In this document: piece after piece, positions 33,668-42,239 of the stretch | Numbering within the stretch: the first letter of the stretch is position 1 | Layout: the number at the start of each line of letters is the position of its first letter | Source of the DNA: Ensifer adhaerens | Lineage (GTDB): Bacteria; Pseudomonadota; Alphaproteobacteria; Rhizobiales; Rhizobiaceae | Length of the DNA stretch: 64,000 nt | Direction: 5' to 3' | Assembly (NCBI RefSeq): GCF_028993555.1 | Contig: NZ_CP118610.1 | Location: forward strand, 3,275,001-3,339,000 | Position numbers and translations under genes: made by a program | The notes under the pieces: model-generated | The model's input: the letters and a program-made list of their open reading frames with translations, nothing else | Database searches by the model: none | Told to the model about the DNA's origin: nothing

Positions 33668-34849
33668 TTACACCTTTACCCAGGCACCATTTCGTTTGGA
33701 TGACTGCACGCAGGCATCGACGAAGACCATGCCCTTCATACCGTCGTCAATGGTCGGGTAAGTGACGGCCGGATCGACCTTTTCGCCCTTGCGCTTGGCA
33801 AAGATCGCGCGCGCCGCCTCGGTGTAGATGTTGGCGAAGCCTTCGAGATAGCCTTCGGGATGGCCAGATGGCACGCGGCTTACACGGTTGGCAGCAGCGC
33901 CAGCGCCGGCCCCCGCCCGAGTGAGCAGCCGCTTCGGTTCGCCGAACGGCGTGTACCAGAGATAGTTCGGATCCTTCTGCGTCCATTCGAGCCCGCCCTT
34001 GGTGCCGTAGACGCGCACCATCAGGCCGTTCTCGTGACCGGGCGCCACCTGGCTGCACCAGAGCAGCCCCTTGGCGCGTTCGCCGCCCTTCGTCTTGAAG
34101 CGCATCATCACATGCGCATTGTCGTCGAGCTGACGGCCCGGAACGAAGCTGTCGAGATCGGCCGAAAGCTCTTCCAGTTCGAGGCCCGAGACGAAGGCGC
34201 CGAGATTATAGGCATGCGTGCCGATGTCGCCGGTCGAGCCGCCCGCACCCGAACGGGCCGGATCGGTGCGCCAGGCCGCCTGCTTCTGGCCGGACTGCTC
34301 GATATTTTCGGTCAGCCAGTCCTGCGGATACTCCATCTGCACCAGCCGCACGGCGCCGATCTCGCCATTTTCGACCATCGCGCGTGCTTGCCGCACCATC
34401 GGATAGCCGGTGTAGTTGTGGGTCAGCACGAACAGCGCGTCGCTCTCGTCGGCCGCCTTCTTCAGTTTCTTGGCATCGCCAAGTGTCGAGGTCAGCGGCT
34501 TGTCGCAGATGACGTGGATGCCGCGCTTCAGGAATTCCTTCGCGGCGGCATAATGCACATGGTTCGGCGTGACGATCGCGACCGCCTCGATGCCGTCCTT
34601 CAGCTTGGCCTCGCGGATCGCCATCTGCTTGAAATCGGAATAGACACGCGACGGGTCGAGCCCGAGCTCGCGGCCGGAGCTTTCCGCCTTCTCCGGCGTC
34701 GACGACAGGGCGCCGGCCACCAGTTCAAAGTGATCGTCGAGCCTTGCGGCAATGCGGTGCACCGCGCCGATAAAGGCGCCCGAACCGCCACCCACCATGC
34801 CGAGCCGGATGCGGCGCTCGCGCTTCTCGCTCGTTCCTTCAATTGCCAT
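33668..34849 (-). CDS. Gfo/Idh/MocA family sugar oxidoreductase
   Basis: 393 residues. Rossmann motif LGMVGGGSGAFIGAVHRIAA; the family Lys in HVICDKPLT; C-terminal alpha/beta domain with GGSTGDIGTHAYNL. NAD(P)-dependent oxidation of a sugar, inositol or related polyol. The ATG at 34849 follows GGGGAGAAG. It is downstream of the TIM-barrel gene at 35134 but separated by 284 bp containing a repeat, so cotranscription is uncertain. Together the two resemble known dehydrogenase-isomerase pairs for unusual sugars. Confidence 0.88.
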   Translation of the reverse strand: MAIEGTSEKRERRIRLGMVGGGSGAFIGAVHRIAARLDDHFELVAGALSSTPEKAESSGRELGLDPSRVYSDFKQMAIREAKLKDGIEAVAIVTPNHVHYAAAKEFLKRGIHVICDKPLTSTLGDAKKLKKAADESDALFVLTHNYTGYPMVRQARAMVENGEIGAVRLVQMEYPQDWLTENIEQSGQKQAAWRTDPARSGAGGSTGDIGTHAYNLGAFVSGLELEELSADLDSFVPGRQLDDNAHVMMRFKTKGGERAKGLLWCSQVAPGHENGLMVRVYGTKGGLEWTQKDPNYLWYTPFGEPKRLLTRAGAGAGAAANRVSRVPSGHPEGYLEGFANIYTEAARAIFAKRKGEKVDPAVTYPTIDDGMKGMVFVDACVQSSKRNGAWVKV

Positions 34850-34919
34850 TGTCTTCTCCCCTGTTTCCGTTCGTATCGTGTTGTGGCGGCTTTCGCCCCT
34901 CATCACTAGCGGTGAGGAC

Positions 34920-35100
34920 TACCCCTCATCCGCCTGCCGGCACCTTCTCCCCGCGAGCGGGGTGAAGGGAGGTGCCGCATCCGCTCCTGCCATCGCCGCT
35001 GCAACACCGACCTCAACAATCCGGGGCCCAGCCGTGGTCCGCATACCCTTTCCCCGCCTGACGGGGAGAGGGTTAGGCCTCGGGTTAAACCCGAGGAGAG
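34920..35100. repeat. RIME-like mosaic repeat, copy 2
   Basis: Three palindromes in a row: a stem at 34943-34954/34957-34968 (11 of 12 bp), one at 35046-35056/35062-35072 (10 of 11 bp), and a perfect 9-1-9 CCTCGGGTT-A-AACCCGAGG at 35078-35096. The first shares 28 identical bases with the copy after trhO. It fills most of the 284 bp gap between two minus-strand genes. Confidence 0.65.
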
Positions 35101-35133
35101 GGGCAACCGGCCAAAGCCGTGTGACGGGCAATC

Positions 35134-36186
35134 CTAGATACCCAGCATGCGCCGGTTCGCCGCCTCGTCGGTGCCGCCGCCGGCGAAATCGTCGAAGGCT
35201 TTTTCGGTGACGCGGATGATGTGGTGCTTGACGAAGTCGGCACCCTCGCGCGCGCCATCTTCCGGATGTTTCAGCGCGCATTCCCATTCGACCACGGCCC
35301 AGCCGGAGAAATCATTGGCGGCCATCTTCGAGAACACCGCACCGAAATCCACCTGGCCATCCCCCAATGACCGGAAGCGCCCGGCCCGGCTGACCCAGCC
35401 CTGGTAGCCGCCGTAGACGCCCTGGCGGCCGGTCGGGTTGAACTCGGCATCCTTGACGTGGAACATCCGGATGCGGTCCTTGTAGATGTCGATGTTGTCG
35501 AGATAGTCGAGGCACTGCAGCACATAGTGCGAGGGGTCGTAGAGCATGCAGGCGCGGGCATGGTTGCCGGTGCGCTCCAGGAACATTTCGTAGGTGATGC
35601 CGTCGTGCAGGTCTTCGCCCGGATGGATTTCGTAGCAGATGTCGACGCCGTTCTCCTCGGCATGATCGAGGATCGGCTTCCAGCGCTTCGCCAGTTCGTC
35701 AAAGGCGGTCTCGACAAGGCCGGCCGGCCGCTGCGGCCAGGGATAGACGAAGGGCCAGGCAAGCGCGCCAGAGAAGCTCGCCATCGCGTTCAGCCCGAGG
35801 TTCTTCGAGGCGGTCAGCGCCAGCTTCACCTGCTCCACCGCCCAGGCCTGCCGCGCCTTGGGATTGCCGCGCACCTCGGGTGCCGCGAAACCATCGAAGG
35901 CTTCGTCATAGGCCGGATGCACGGCGACGAGCTGGCCCTGCAGATGGGTCGAAAGCTCGGTCACTTCGACGCCGTTGTCGCGCGCAGTACCCGCAAACTC
36001 ATCGCAATAGGTCTTGGAGGTCGCCGCCTTCTTGAGGTCGATCAGCCGCGCGTCCCAGCTCGGGACCTGCACGCCCTTGTAGCCGCAATCGGCCGCCCAT
36101 TTGGTGATCGCATCCCAGGAATTGAACGGCGCCGCATCGCCGGCAAACTGCGCAAGAAAGAGCCCTGGCCCCTTGATCGTCTTCAT
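35134..36186 (-). CDS. Sugar phosphate isomerase/epimerase (TIM barrel)
   Basis: 350 residues, AP-endonuclease-2-like xylose isomerase fold. Metal and catalytic positions: ICYEIHPGEDLHD (Glu), MLYDPSHYVLQ (Asp/His), FHVKDAEFN (His/Asp) and VVEWECAL (Glu). Members isomerise or epimerise sugars and inosose intermediates; the substrate is unknown. The ATG at 36186 has a strong GGAGG. It is near a LacI-type operator at 36367 and a dehydrogenase of the class that often shares its pathway. Confidence 0.86.
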   Translation of the reverse strand: MKTIKGPGLFLAQFAGDAAPFNSWDAITKWAADCGYKGVQVPSWDARLIDLKKAATSKTYCDEFAGTARDNGVEVTELSTHLQGQLVAVHPAYDEAFDGFAAPEVRGNPKARQAWAVEQVKLALTASKNLGLNAMASFSGALAWPFVYPWPQRPAGLVETAFDELAKRWKPILDHAEENGVDICYEIHPGEDLHDGITYEMFLERTGNHARACMLYDPSHYVLQCLDYLDNIDIYKDRIRMFHVKDAEFNPTGRQGVYGGYQGWVSRAGRFRSLGDGQVDFGAVFSKMAANDFSGWAVVEWECALKHPEDGAREGADFVKHHIIRVTEKAFDDFAGGGTDEAANRRMLGI

Positions 36187-36366
36187 CCCGATTTTCCTCC
36201 CGATGGGTTGGCCGCAATTGACGCCGGCCGTCCGGACAGTCGGCGTCAAGGATTACCGTATCACCCTGATTTCACCGAAACTGGTGGACCTGAAACGTTG
36301 CAGGCGCCAAAGCTAGCAGATTTTTAATAGGGGGCAACTGGTGAACGCACAGATTCCCTAGAGATT

Positions 36367-36380
36367 TGTAATCGATTTCA
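36367..36380. promoter_or_regulatory. LacI-family operator upstream of the TIM-barrel gene
   Basis: TGTAATCGATTTCA fits the general LacI/GalR operator TGNAANCGNTTNCA exactly, with central CG; half-sites match at 6 of 7. It lies 181 bp upstream of the ATG at 36186, in the gap after xylA. It probably binds a LacI repressor, of which two are encoded in this window (1775-2797 and 39861-40898). Confidence 0.5.
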
Positions 36381-36428
36381 TGTTGCAGACTCACCAGTCT
36401 CACCGACACGCCGAAGTCGCCGCAAACC

Positions 36429-36453
36429 GGCGGCCCGGAAAAACCGGGCCGCC
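36429..36453 (-). terminator. Hairpin terminator of xylA
   Basis: GGCGGCCCGG (36429-36438) and CCGGGCCGCC (36444-36453) form a perfect 10 bp stem with AAAAA loop, 25 bp past the xylA stop. The T-run is short, so termination strength is uncertain. Confidence 0.65.
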
Positions 36454-36477
36454 GCACGAGCAAACGCGCAAGAGTGG

Positions 36478-37788
36478 TCAAACGTAGCGGTTGACGACGT
36501 TTTCGAGCAGTTCCTGCTTGCCGGACTTCGGCTGCGGGTTGAGGTCGGACTTCAGCACCCAGGCCTCGATCTCTTCGAGCGAGAAGCCGCCGTCGAGCAT
36601 CTTCTTGGCTTCCGGCACCTGCCAGCCGGCATAGCGCTGATCGAGCGGGGCGGAGAGCGCCTTGTCCTCGATCATCTTCGCCGCCGCCTTCAGGCCACGC
36701 GCGCAGCAATCCATGCCGCCGATATGACCGATCAACAGGTCCTCGGGATCGATCGACTGACGGCGCAGCTTGGCATCGAAGTTGGTGCCGCCGGTCTTAA
36801 AGCCGCCGCCAGCGAGAACCTGATAATAGGCGAGCGCCATTTCCGGCACGTTGTTCGGGAACTGGTCGGTATCCCAGCCGGACTGGTAGTCGTTGCGGTT
36901 CATATCGATCGAGCCGAAGATGCCGAGCGCGTTGGCAAGTGCCAGTTCATGCTCGAACGAGTGACCGGCAAGGATCGCATGGCCCTGCTCGATGTTGACC
37001 TTCACCTCGTTCTCAAGGCCGTAGTTCTTCAGGAAGCCATAGACCGTCGCGACGTCATAGTCGTACTGGTGCTTGGTCGGCTCCTGCGGCTTCGGCTCGA
37101 TGAGGATCGCGCCCTTGAAGCCGATCTTGTGCTTGTACTCGACGACGAGATTGACGAAGCGGCCGAGCTGGTCGAGCTCGCGCTTCATGTCGGTGTTGAG
37201 CAGGGTCTCGTAGCCTTCGCGTCCGCCCCACAGCACATAGTTCTGGCCGCCGAGACGCTTGGTGGCGTCGAGGCAGGTCTTCACCGTCGCCGCGGCAAAG
37301 GCGAAGACGTCCGGGTCCGGATTGGTCGCCGCACCCGACATGTAGCGGCGGTTGGAGAAGAGGTTTGCCGTGCCCCAGAGCAGGTTGACGCCGGTCTCGG
37401 CCTGCTTCTTCTCGAAGTGATCGACGATCTCGTTGAGGTTCTTGGTGTTCTCGGCAAAACTCCGGCCTTCCGGGCGCACGTCGGCATCGTGGAAGCAGTA
37501 GAAGGGAACGCCGAGCAGATCGAAGAATTCGAAGGCGACGTCGGCCTTCAGCTTCGCCGCGTCCATCGTGTCCTTGAACCAGGGGCGCTCGAAGGTCTGG
37601 CCGCCGAAGGGGTCGCCGCCCGGCCAGACGAAGGTGTGCCAGTAGGCGACGGCAAAGCGCAGGTGGTCTTCCATGCGCTTGCCGAGAACGATCTCGTCCT
37701 TGTTGTAGTGACGAAAGGCCAGCGGATTGGTGCTGTCGGGCCCTTCATATTTGATCTTGGCGATATCGCCGAAAAATCCTGTGCTCAC
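36478..37788 (-). CDS. xylA: Xylose isomerase
   Basis: 436 residues, cytosolic, converts D-xylose to D-xylulose. Active-site His/Asp in [11 protein letters not shown], metal-site Glu in [16 protein letters not shown], further ligands in [18 protein letters not shown] and [20 protein letters not shown]. The start is a GTG at 37788 with AGAGGAG upstream. Class II (group with longer N-terminus) length. Faces the NTF2-like gene at 37944 across a 155 bp divergent region holding a palindrome. xylB is nearby on the same strand. Confidence 0.95.
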   Translation of the reverse strand: MSTGFFGDIAKIKYEGPDSTNPLAFRHYNKDEIVLGKRMEDHLRFAVAYWHTFVWPGGDPFGGQTFERPWFKDTMDAAKLKADVAFEFFDLLGVPFYCFHDADVRPEGRSFAENTKNLNEIVDHFEKKQAETGVNLLWGTANLFSNRRYMSGAATNPDPDVFAFAAATVKTCLDATKRLGGQNYVLWGGREGYETLLNTDMKRELDQLGRFVNLVVEYKHKIGFKGAILIEPKPQEPTKHQYDYDVATVYGFLKNYGLENEVKVNIEQGHAILAGHSFEHELALANALGIFGSIDMNRNDYQSGWDTDQFPNNVPEMALAYYQVLAGGGFKTGGTNFDAKLRRQSIDPEDLLIGHIGGMDCCARGLKAAAKMIEDKALSAPLDQRYAGWQVPEAKKMLDGGFSLEEIEAWVLKSDLNPQPKSGKQELLENVVNRYV

Positions 37789-37862
37789 GGGTTTGGCTCC
37801 TCTCAGGGATGATGTGAATGGAATGGATTTCGGCCGGCGCCGCCCATGCGGTACGCGCGGCC

Positions 37863-37879
37863 ATTACCTGCAAGGTAAT
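37863..37879. promoter_or_regulatory. Palindrome between xylA and the NTF2-like gene
   Basis: ATTACCT-GCA-AGGTAAT is a perfect 7-3-7 inverted repeat, 75 bp upstream of the xylA GTG and 65 bp upstream of the divergent gene. It is a good candidate operator controlling xylA, the plus-strand gene, or both. It does not resemble the operator-like site upstream of the LacI gene at 39861. Confidence 0.5.
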
Positions 37880-37943
37880 TGGTTTCATTCCCTCGACCGG
37901 CGATATCGGAAGCATCGAAACGCCAAACAGAAGGAACATTTCG

Positions 37944-38306
37944 ATGCATGACTTCAACGCGATTGCCGAAGCCTACATTGCCGCCTGGAACGCCACCGAT
38001 GCAGCAAGCCGCGTGGCCCTGATCGAGAAGACCTTCACTGCCGACGTCAGCTATTGCGATCCGATCATGCAGGGCGACCGCCACGCCGGCATCGAAGCGC
38101 TGATCGCGGGTGTCCAGGGCCAGTTCCCCGGCTTTCGTTTCACCCTGAAGGGTGCCGCCGACGGCTATGCCGATACGATCCGTTTTTCCTGGGCGCTCGG
38201 CCCCGAGGGCGTTCCGTCGGTTATCGAAGGCACGGACGTCTGCGAAATCGAGAACGGCCGGCTGAAGTCGATCACCGGCTTTCTCGACAAGGTACCTGCC
38301 CGCTGA
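37944..38306 (+). CDS. NTF2/SnoaL-like protein
   Basis: 120 residues, cone-shaped NTF2-like fold: FNAIAEAYIAAWNATDAASRVALIEKTFTADVSYCDPIMQG ... FSWALGPEG ... SITGFLDKVPAR. The family covers small isomerases and ligand-binding proteins; no catalytic claim can be made. AGAAGGAA precedes the ATG at 37944; an open frame to 37818 overlaps the palindrome. It is divergent from xylA and convergent with xylB. Confidence 0.8.
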   Translation: MHDFNAIAEAYIAAWNATDAASRVALIEKTFTADVSYCDPIMQGDRHAGIEALIAGVQGQFPGFRFTLKGAADGYADTIRFSWALGPEGVPSVIEGTDVCEIENGRLKSITGFLDKVPAR

Positions 38307-38344
38307 GCGGGCTGTGCCCGAACCGGATCTGCGGTGCAGCGTCG

Positions 38345-39799
38345 TCACGACGCGGCACCCTTGATCGCCGGATAGAGCCGACGGTAGCGCTGGTAGCTGT
38401 CCTCGTAGGCCGAAACCAGCGTCGCGTCGGGCGCGATCGTCTCGGCGGTGCGCGGCGCGTAGCAGGTGGCGACAGGGTCCGCACCCGTTGCGGCGATGAG
38501 ACCAAGACGGGCGGCCCCGAAGGCAGCGCCGAAATCGCCGTCGGCCGGCAGGTCGACCGGCAGATTGAGCGCCGTCGCGATCGACTTCAGCCAGTAGCGC
38601 GAGCGCGAGCCGCCGCCGATTGCCGTCACCCGCGAGAGCGCCGTGCCTGCGGCGCGGAGCGCTTCCAGGCTGTCGCGAATGGCGAAGGACACGCCTTCCA
38701 TCACCGCCTGCGTCAGCACCACGCGGCTGCTTTCGTGGCCGAGCCCGACGAAGGCGCCACGGATCGCCGCATCGTTGTGCGGCGTGCGCTCGCCCGAGAG
38801 ATAGGGAAGGAAGGTGACGCCGGTCGGCGCCTTCAGATTGTCGCCGAGTTCGGCGCTCAAGTCCGAAGCACTGCGCCCGGCAACGCCCGAATACCAGTTG
38901 AGTGCATCGGTCGCCGACAGGATGACGCCCATCTGGTGCCAGGTGTTGGGTAGCGCATGGCAAAAGGCATGCACGGCGCTTTCCGGATTGGGCAGGTAAC
39001 TGGCGTTGGCGGCAAAGAGCACGCCCGAGGTGCCGAGCGAGACGAAGGCATGCCCCTCGCCGACCGTGCCCATGCCGCAGGCGGACGCCGCATTGTCGCC
39101 GGCACCGCCGGCAACCACGACGTCACCGGAGATGCCCCAGCGGGCCACGAGTTCAGGACGCAGCTTCCCGGCCGGGTCGGTTCCCTCGACCAGGCTCGGC
39201 ATCTGCTTTTCGTCCATACCGGTGGCAGAAAGCAGGCTCTCAGACCATCGCCGCTTGCCGGTATCGAGCCAGGAGGTACCGGCCGAGTCCGACATTTCCG
39301 ACATGTGTTCACCGGTCAGCCACAGCCGCAGATAGTCCTTCGGCAGCAGGACCCACCGCACCTTGGAGAAGATCTCGGGCTCGTTGGCGCGCACCCAGGC
39401 AAGCTTCGGCGCGGTGAAGCCGGGGAAGACGATATTACCGGTAATTGCGCGGAACTGCGGATCGGCGTCGAGTGCTGCCGCCTCGCGGAAGCTGCGCGTG
39501 TCGTTCCAGAGAATGCAGGGCCGGAGCACCCGGTCTTCAGCGTCCAGCAGCGTGGCGCCGTGCATCTGACCGGAAAGACCGATGCCGCGCACGGCCGCAA
39601 GTTCCTTGGGATGCGCCGCCTTCAGCCCTGATATCGCTTCTTCGGTGGCGCGCAGCCAGTGTGCCGGGTCCTGCTCCGACCAGCCGGGATGCGGCCGCGA
39701 GACGTCGAGGGCGCCTGAGGCCGACCCGACGATACGCTGGTCGCCATCAATGAGCATTGCCTTGACGCCCGATGTGCCGAGATCCAGTCCGAGATACAT
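38345..39799 (-). CDS. xylB: Xylulokinase
   Basis: 484 residues, FGGY carbohydrate kinase that phosphorylates D-xylulose for the pentose phosphate route. N-terminal phosphate motif YLGLDLGTSGVKAML, substrate motif SGQMHGA, C-terminal LSRVTAIGGGSRSRYW, LPYLSGERTPHND. GGAGG stands before the ATG at 39799. It follows the LacI regulator by 61 bp on the same strand, likely one operon; xylA is separately transcribed 557 bp further along. Confidence 0.94.
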   Translation of the reverse strand: MYLGLDLGTSGVKAMLIDGDQRIVGSASGALDVSRPHPGWSEQDPAHWLRATEEAISGLKAAHPKELAAVRGIGLSGQMHGATLLDAEDRVLRPCILWNDTRSFREAAALDADPQFRAITGNIVFPGFTAPKLAWVRANEPEIFSKVRWVLLPKDYLRLWLTGEHMSEMSDSAGTSWLDTGKRRWSESLLSATGMDEKQMPSLVEGTDPAGKLRPELVARWGISGDVVVAGGAGDNAASACGMGTVGEGHAFVSLGTSGVLFAANASYLPNPESAVHAFCHALPNTWHQMGVILSATDALNWYSGVAGRSASDLSAELGDNLKAPTGVTFLPYLSGERTPHNDAAIRGAFVGLGHESSRVVLTQAVMEGVSFAIRDSLEALRAAGTALSRVTAIGGGSRSRYWLKSIATALNLPVDLPADGDFGAAFGAARLGLIAATGADPVATCYAPRTAETIAPDATLVSAYEDSYQRYRRLYPAIKGAAS

Positions 39800-39860
39800 G
39801 CTTGCCTCCATTGAGCAACTCCAGCCGGCTTCCCGTCTGGAACCGCACAGTTCCAAATCG

Positions 39861-40898
39861 TTACGCCGGATCGACCGGCAGGTTGTCCTTCAGGAAAATC
39901 TCGATACGGATGCGCTCCTGCGCCCCGATCACGGCGAGACCATCGGCACGAGCCTTGAGCACGCGGATGGCGCTGCGAACCTCATGGCCGGCATCCTGGT
40001 TCAGGAGCGCGTCCAAGGTGCCCGAGGCGAGCGCGGCGCGGCTGTGCGGCGTCAACTCATGCGCGATGGCGCAAACATCGGCCTGACGCCCGGCCCTTTC
40101 GAGCGCTGTGATCAGGCCGCGATTGCCGGCGCCGAGACTGTAGATGCCGGCGAGATCCGCATGGTCGACGATGAGCCCCGAGACGAGTTTCTCGACCTCG
40201 GCGGGATCGTCATGGCCTTCGACGACGGGCAGAAGCCGGCGGCCCGGCGCGCTTTCGGCCATGGCCGCGCTGAAGCCCTCGAGACGATCGCGATGGTCGC
40301 GCACCAGCATCGAGCCGGCGACGATCGCGACCGGCCCTTCGCGACCGCCAAGGAAACGCCCCATCAAGGTGCCAGCGGTCCGGCCAGCGGCGATGTTGTC
40401 GACGCCGGCGAAGTGATCACGCGAAGATCCCGGCAGGTCGGACACCAGCGTCACGACGGCAATGCCGTCCTCGCGGAGCCGATTGACGGCCGCAACGACC
40501 TCGGGCGCGTCGATCGCAACAACAGCGACGCCGGCAGGGGCGAGTGTCCGCGCCTTTTCCAGGGCCGCGGCCAGGGCCGCCCTATCGAAAGCCGGCACGG
40601 AGACCACTGTGATCGCGGTACGCTCGACCGCAGACCGCATTTTTGCCGCCTCCACCTCGACCGCAAGGCCGCGCATGAAGGTGTTGTCGCCCTCGGGCAA
40701 GATGAAGATCAGCGGGTAGATGCGGCTCTTGGCAAGATTGGCGGCGGCAACGTCGCGCACATAGCCGAGCGTTGCAATGGCGCGCTCGACCTTGTCGCGC
40801 GTGACACCGCGCACGCCCGGACGATTGTTCAAAACCCGGTCGACGGTCGCGAGGCTGACCCCCGCTTCGGCAGCGATATCGTGAACAGTCGGGCGCAT
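39861..40898 (-). CDS. LacI family regulator of the xylose genes (inferred)
   Basis: 345 residues. Helix-turn-helix MRPTVHDIAAEAGVSLATVDRVLNNRPGVRGVTRDKVERA, then a periplasmic-binding-protein-like effector domain (YPLIFILPEGDNTFMRGLAVEVE). The VDRVLN variant of the HTH resembles regulators that bind sugars. It is directly upstream of xylB. A palindrome with central CG lies 34 bp before its ATG and would serve autoregulation. The effector is presumably xylose or xylulose; that is an inference. Confidence 0.9.
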   Translation of the reverse strand: MRPTVHDIAAEAGVSLATVDRVLNNRPGVRGVTRDKVERAIATLGYVRDVAAANLAKSRIYPLIFILPEGDNTFMRGLAVEVEAAKMRSAVERTAITVVSVPAFDRAALAAALEKARTLAPAGVAVVAIDAPEVVAAVNRLREDGIAVVTLVSDLPGSSRDHFAGVDNIAAGRTAGTLMGRFLGGREGPVAIVAGSMLVRDHRDRLEGFSAAMAESAPGRRLLPVVEGHDDPAEVEKLVSGLIVDHADLAGIYSLGAGNRGLITALERAGRQADVCAIAHELTPHSRAALASGTLDALLNQDAGHEVRSAIRVLKARADGLAVIGAQERIRIEIFLKDNLPVDPA

Positions 40899-40931
40899 GT
40901 TTTCCTCCGGGCTCTGCCTTTAGAGGATTTT

Positions 40932-40949
40932 TTGATGTACGTAAATCAA
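40932..40949. promoter_or_regulatory. LacI-type operator upstream of the xyl regulator
   Basis: TTGATGTA-CG-TAAATCAA: half-sites match at 7 of 8 around a central CG, the architecture of LacI-family operators. It lies 34 bp upstream of the LacI ATG at 40898, so it may mediate autoregulation of the regulator-xylB operon. Confidence 0.5.
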
Positions 40950-41042
40950 GAATCTGCAGAACGCGAAAAACAGGCCCTTGGCCTGGCGTCGGGGAACCAC
41001 CGGACATCTGCCTTAAACTATTGAATCAGCTTATTTTTTCGC

Positions 41043-42158
41043 TCATCCGAGACGCTTGCTGAAGGCCGCGGTGAAGGCAACTTCGCCATGAGCCTCACCC
41101 GCTTCGGCCAGCACCACATCCATGAACCCGTCTGTCACCCGCACGATCGCAAAACCGCCCATATAGGCCGCCTTCGGCTTGATAAGGTCGAGCCCGCTCT
41201 GCCGGTAGATCATTGCGGTCTCGTGCTGGTGCCCGTGGAACAGGGCGATGACGTTGCTGCCCTTGATGGCGTCCAGCAGCGCCTGGCGCTGAGGGATGCT
41301 CCACCAATGCGGACTGCCGTCGCCGCTGTCGTCAAAGGTCTTCAGCTTCGCATCCCAGACCTCGGTCGAGAACGCGTCCCAGCCATAGTGCTGGAACAGG
41401 ATCACCGGCCGGCCGTCGCCGGCATAGGTCGCCAGGTCCTGCTTCAGCCAGGGCAGCGCATTCACCGCGCCCTTGGACTCGTCACCGCCGAAGCGCTGCA
41501 ATTGCACGAGGTGCAGTCCGCCCCAGTCCCATGAGTAGCAATCCGAGAGCGGGTCGTAGTTGGTCACCGGCACCGGCGGCTTGTAGAAGACCGTCTGGCG
41601 ATGGTTGAGCTCGACATAGTCGCGCAATTCGCGGCGATACCAGTCGACATGCGGCGGCGGGCCGTCCTGGTCGAGGTCATGGTTGCCGAGACCCACATAG
41701 ACGGGCATGTGGACGCGGTCGGGTCCCGCCCCTTCCTGGTAGCGGCTGGAGAACTGCTGCAGCTGCCGCCCCTCGCGCGGCTGGCGCACCTGGCCGCCGC
41801 CGTCGTCGGTGATGTCTCCCCCGAGCACCAGGCCGAGCGGCTTGCCGATCTGCCGTCCGGCGCTTGCCAGGCCACTCGGCTTGTTCGCAACCGTTTCCGG
41901 CCAGCGCATGGCATGCACGGCATTCAGCGCCGCCACATGTCGCAGCAGGCTGGCGTCGGTCTTGCCTTCAGCCGCGCAGTTCGGGGCAAGCCCCTCGATC
42001 GACACGAGGCAGGCATGGATGTCGTTGGAGAACAGGAACGTCGCGTCGATGGCCGGAGCGGCAGCACGGCTGCGGGAGGCCGCAAGCCCTACGCCAAGGC
42101 CGGCAAGGCCCGTGACGAAGGACCGTCGCGAAATACCGGCAGAAAACAATGGTTCCAT
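41043..42158 (-). CDS. Tat-exported metallophosphoesterase
   Basis: 371 residues. Twin-arginine signal ISRRSFVTGLAGLGVGLAA. Calcineurin-like motifs: SNDIHACL, LGGDITDDG, VGLGNHDLDQD, FQHYGWD and FHGHQHET, all five metal-binding blocks. The mature protein acts in the periplasm on an unknown phosphoester or pyrophosphate. It ends 145 bp from the LacI start and is separate from the emrAB operon. Confidence 0.88.
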   Translation of the reverse strand: MEPLFSAGISRRSFVTGLAGLGVGLAASRSRAAAPAIDATFLFSNDIHACLVSIEGLAPNCAAEGKTDASLLRHVAALNAVHAMRWPETVANKPSGLASAGRQIGKPLGLVLGGDITDDGGGQVRQPREGRQLQQFSSRYQEGAGPDRVHMPVYVGLGNHDLDQDGPPPHVDWYRRELRDYVELNHRQTVFYKPPVPVTNYDPLSDCYSWDWGGLHLVQLQRFGGDESKGAVNALPWLKQDLATYAGDGRPVILFQHYGWDAFSTEVWDAKLKTFDDSGDGSPHWWSIPQRQALLDAIKGSNVIALFHGHQHETAMIYRQSGLDLIKPKAAYMGGFAIVRVTDGFMDVVLAEAGEAHGEVAFTAAFSKRLG

Positions 42159-42193
42159 TCTTCCGTCCCTCTCGCGGAACGGGAGTGTGCCGC

Positions 42194-42228
42194 AAGGCGC
42201 TGCTCGCGTAAACCGAGAGCAGCGCCTT
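42194..42228 (-). terminator. Hairpin after emrB
   Basis: AAGGCGCTGCTC (42194-42205) and GAGCAGCGCCTT (42217-42228) form a perfect 12 bp inverted repeat, 12 bp past the emrB stop on the minus strand. No T-run follows. Confidence 0.55.
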
Positions 42229-42239
42229 ACCGAAGTGAA

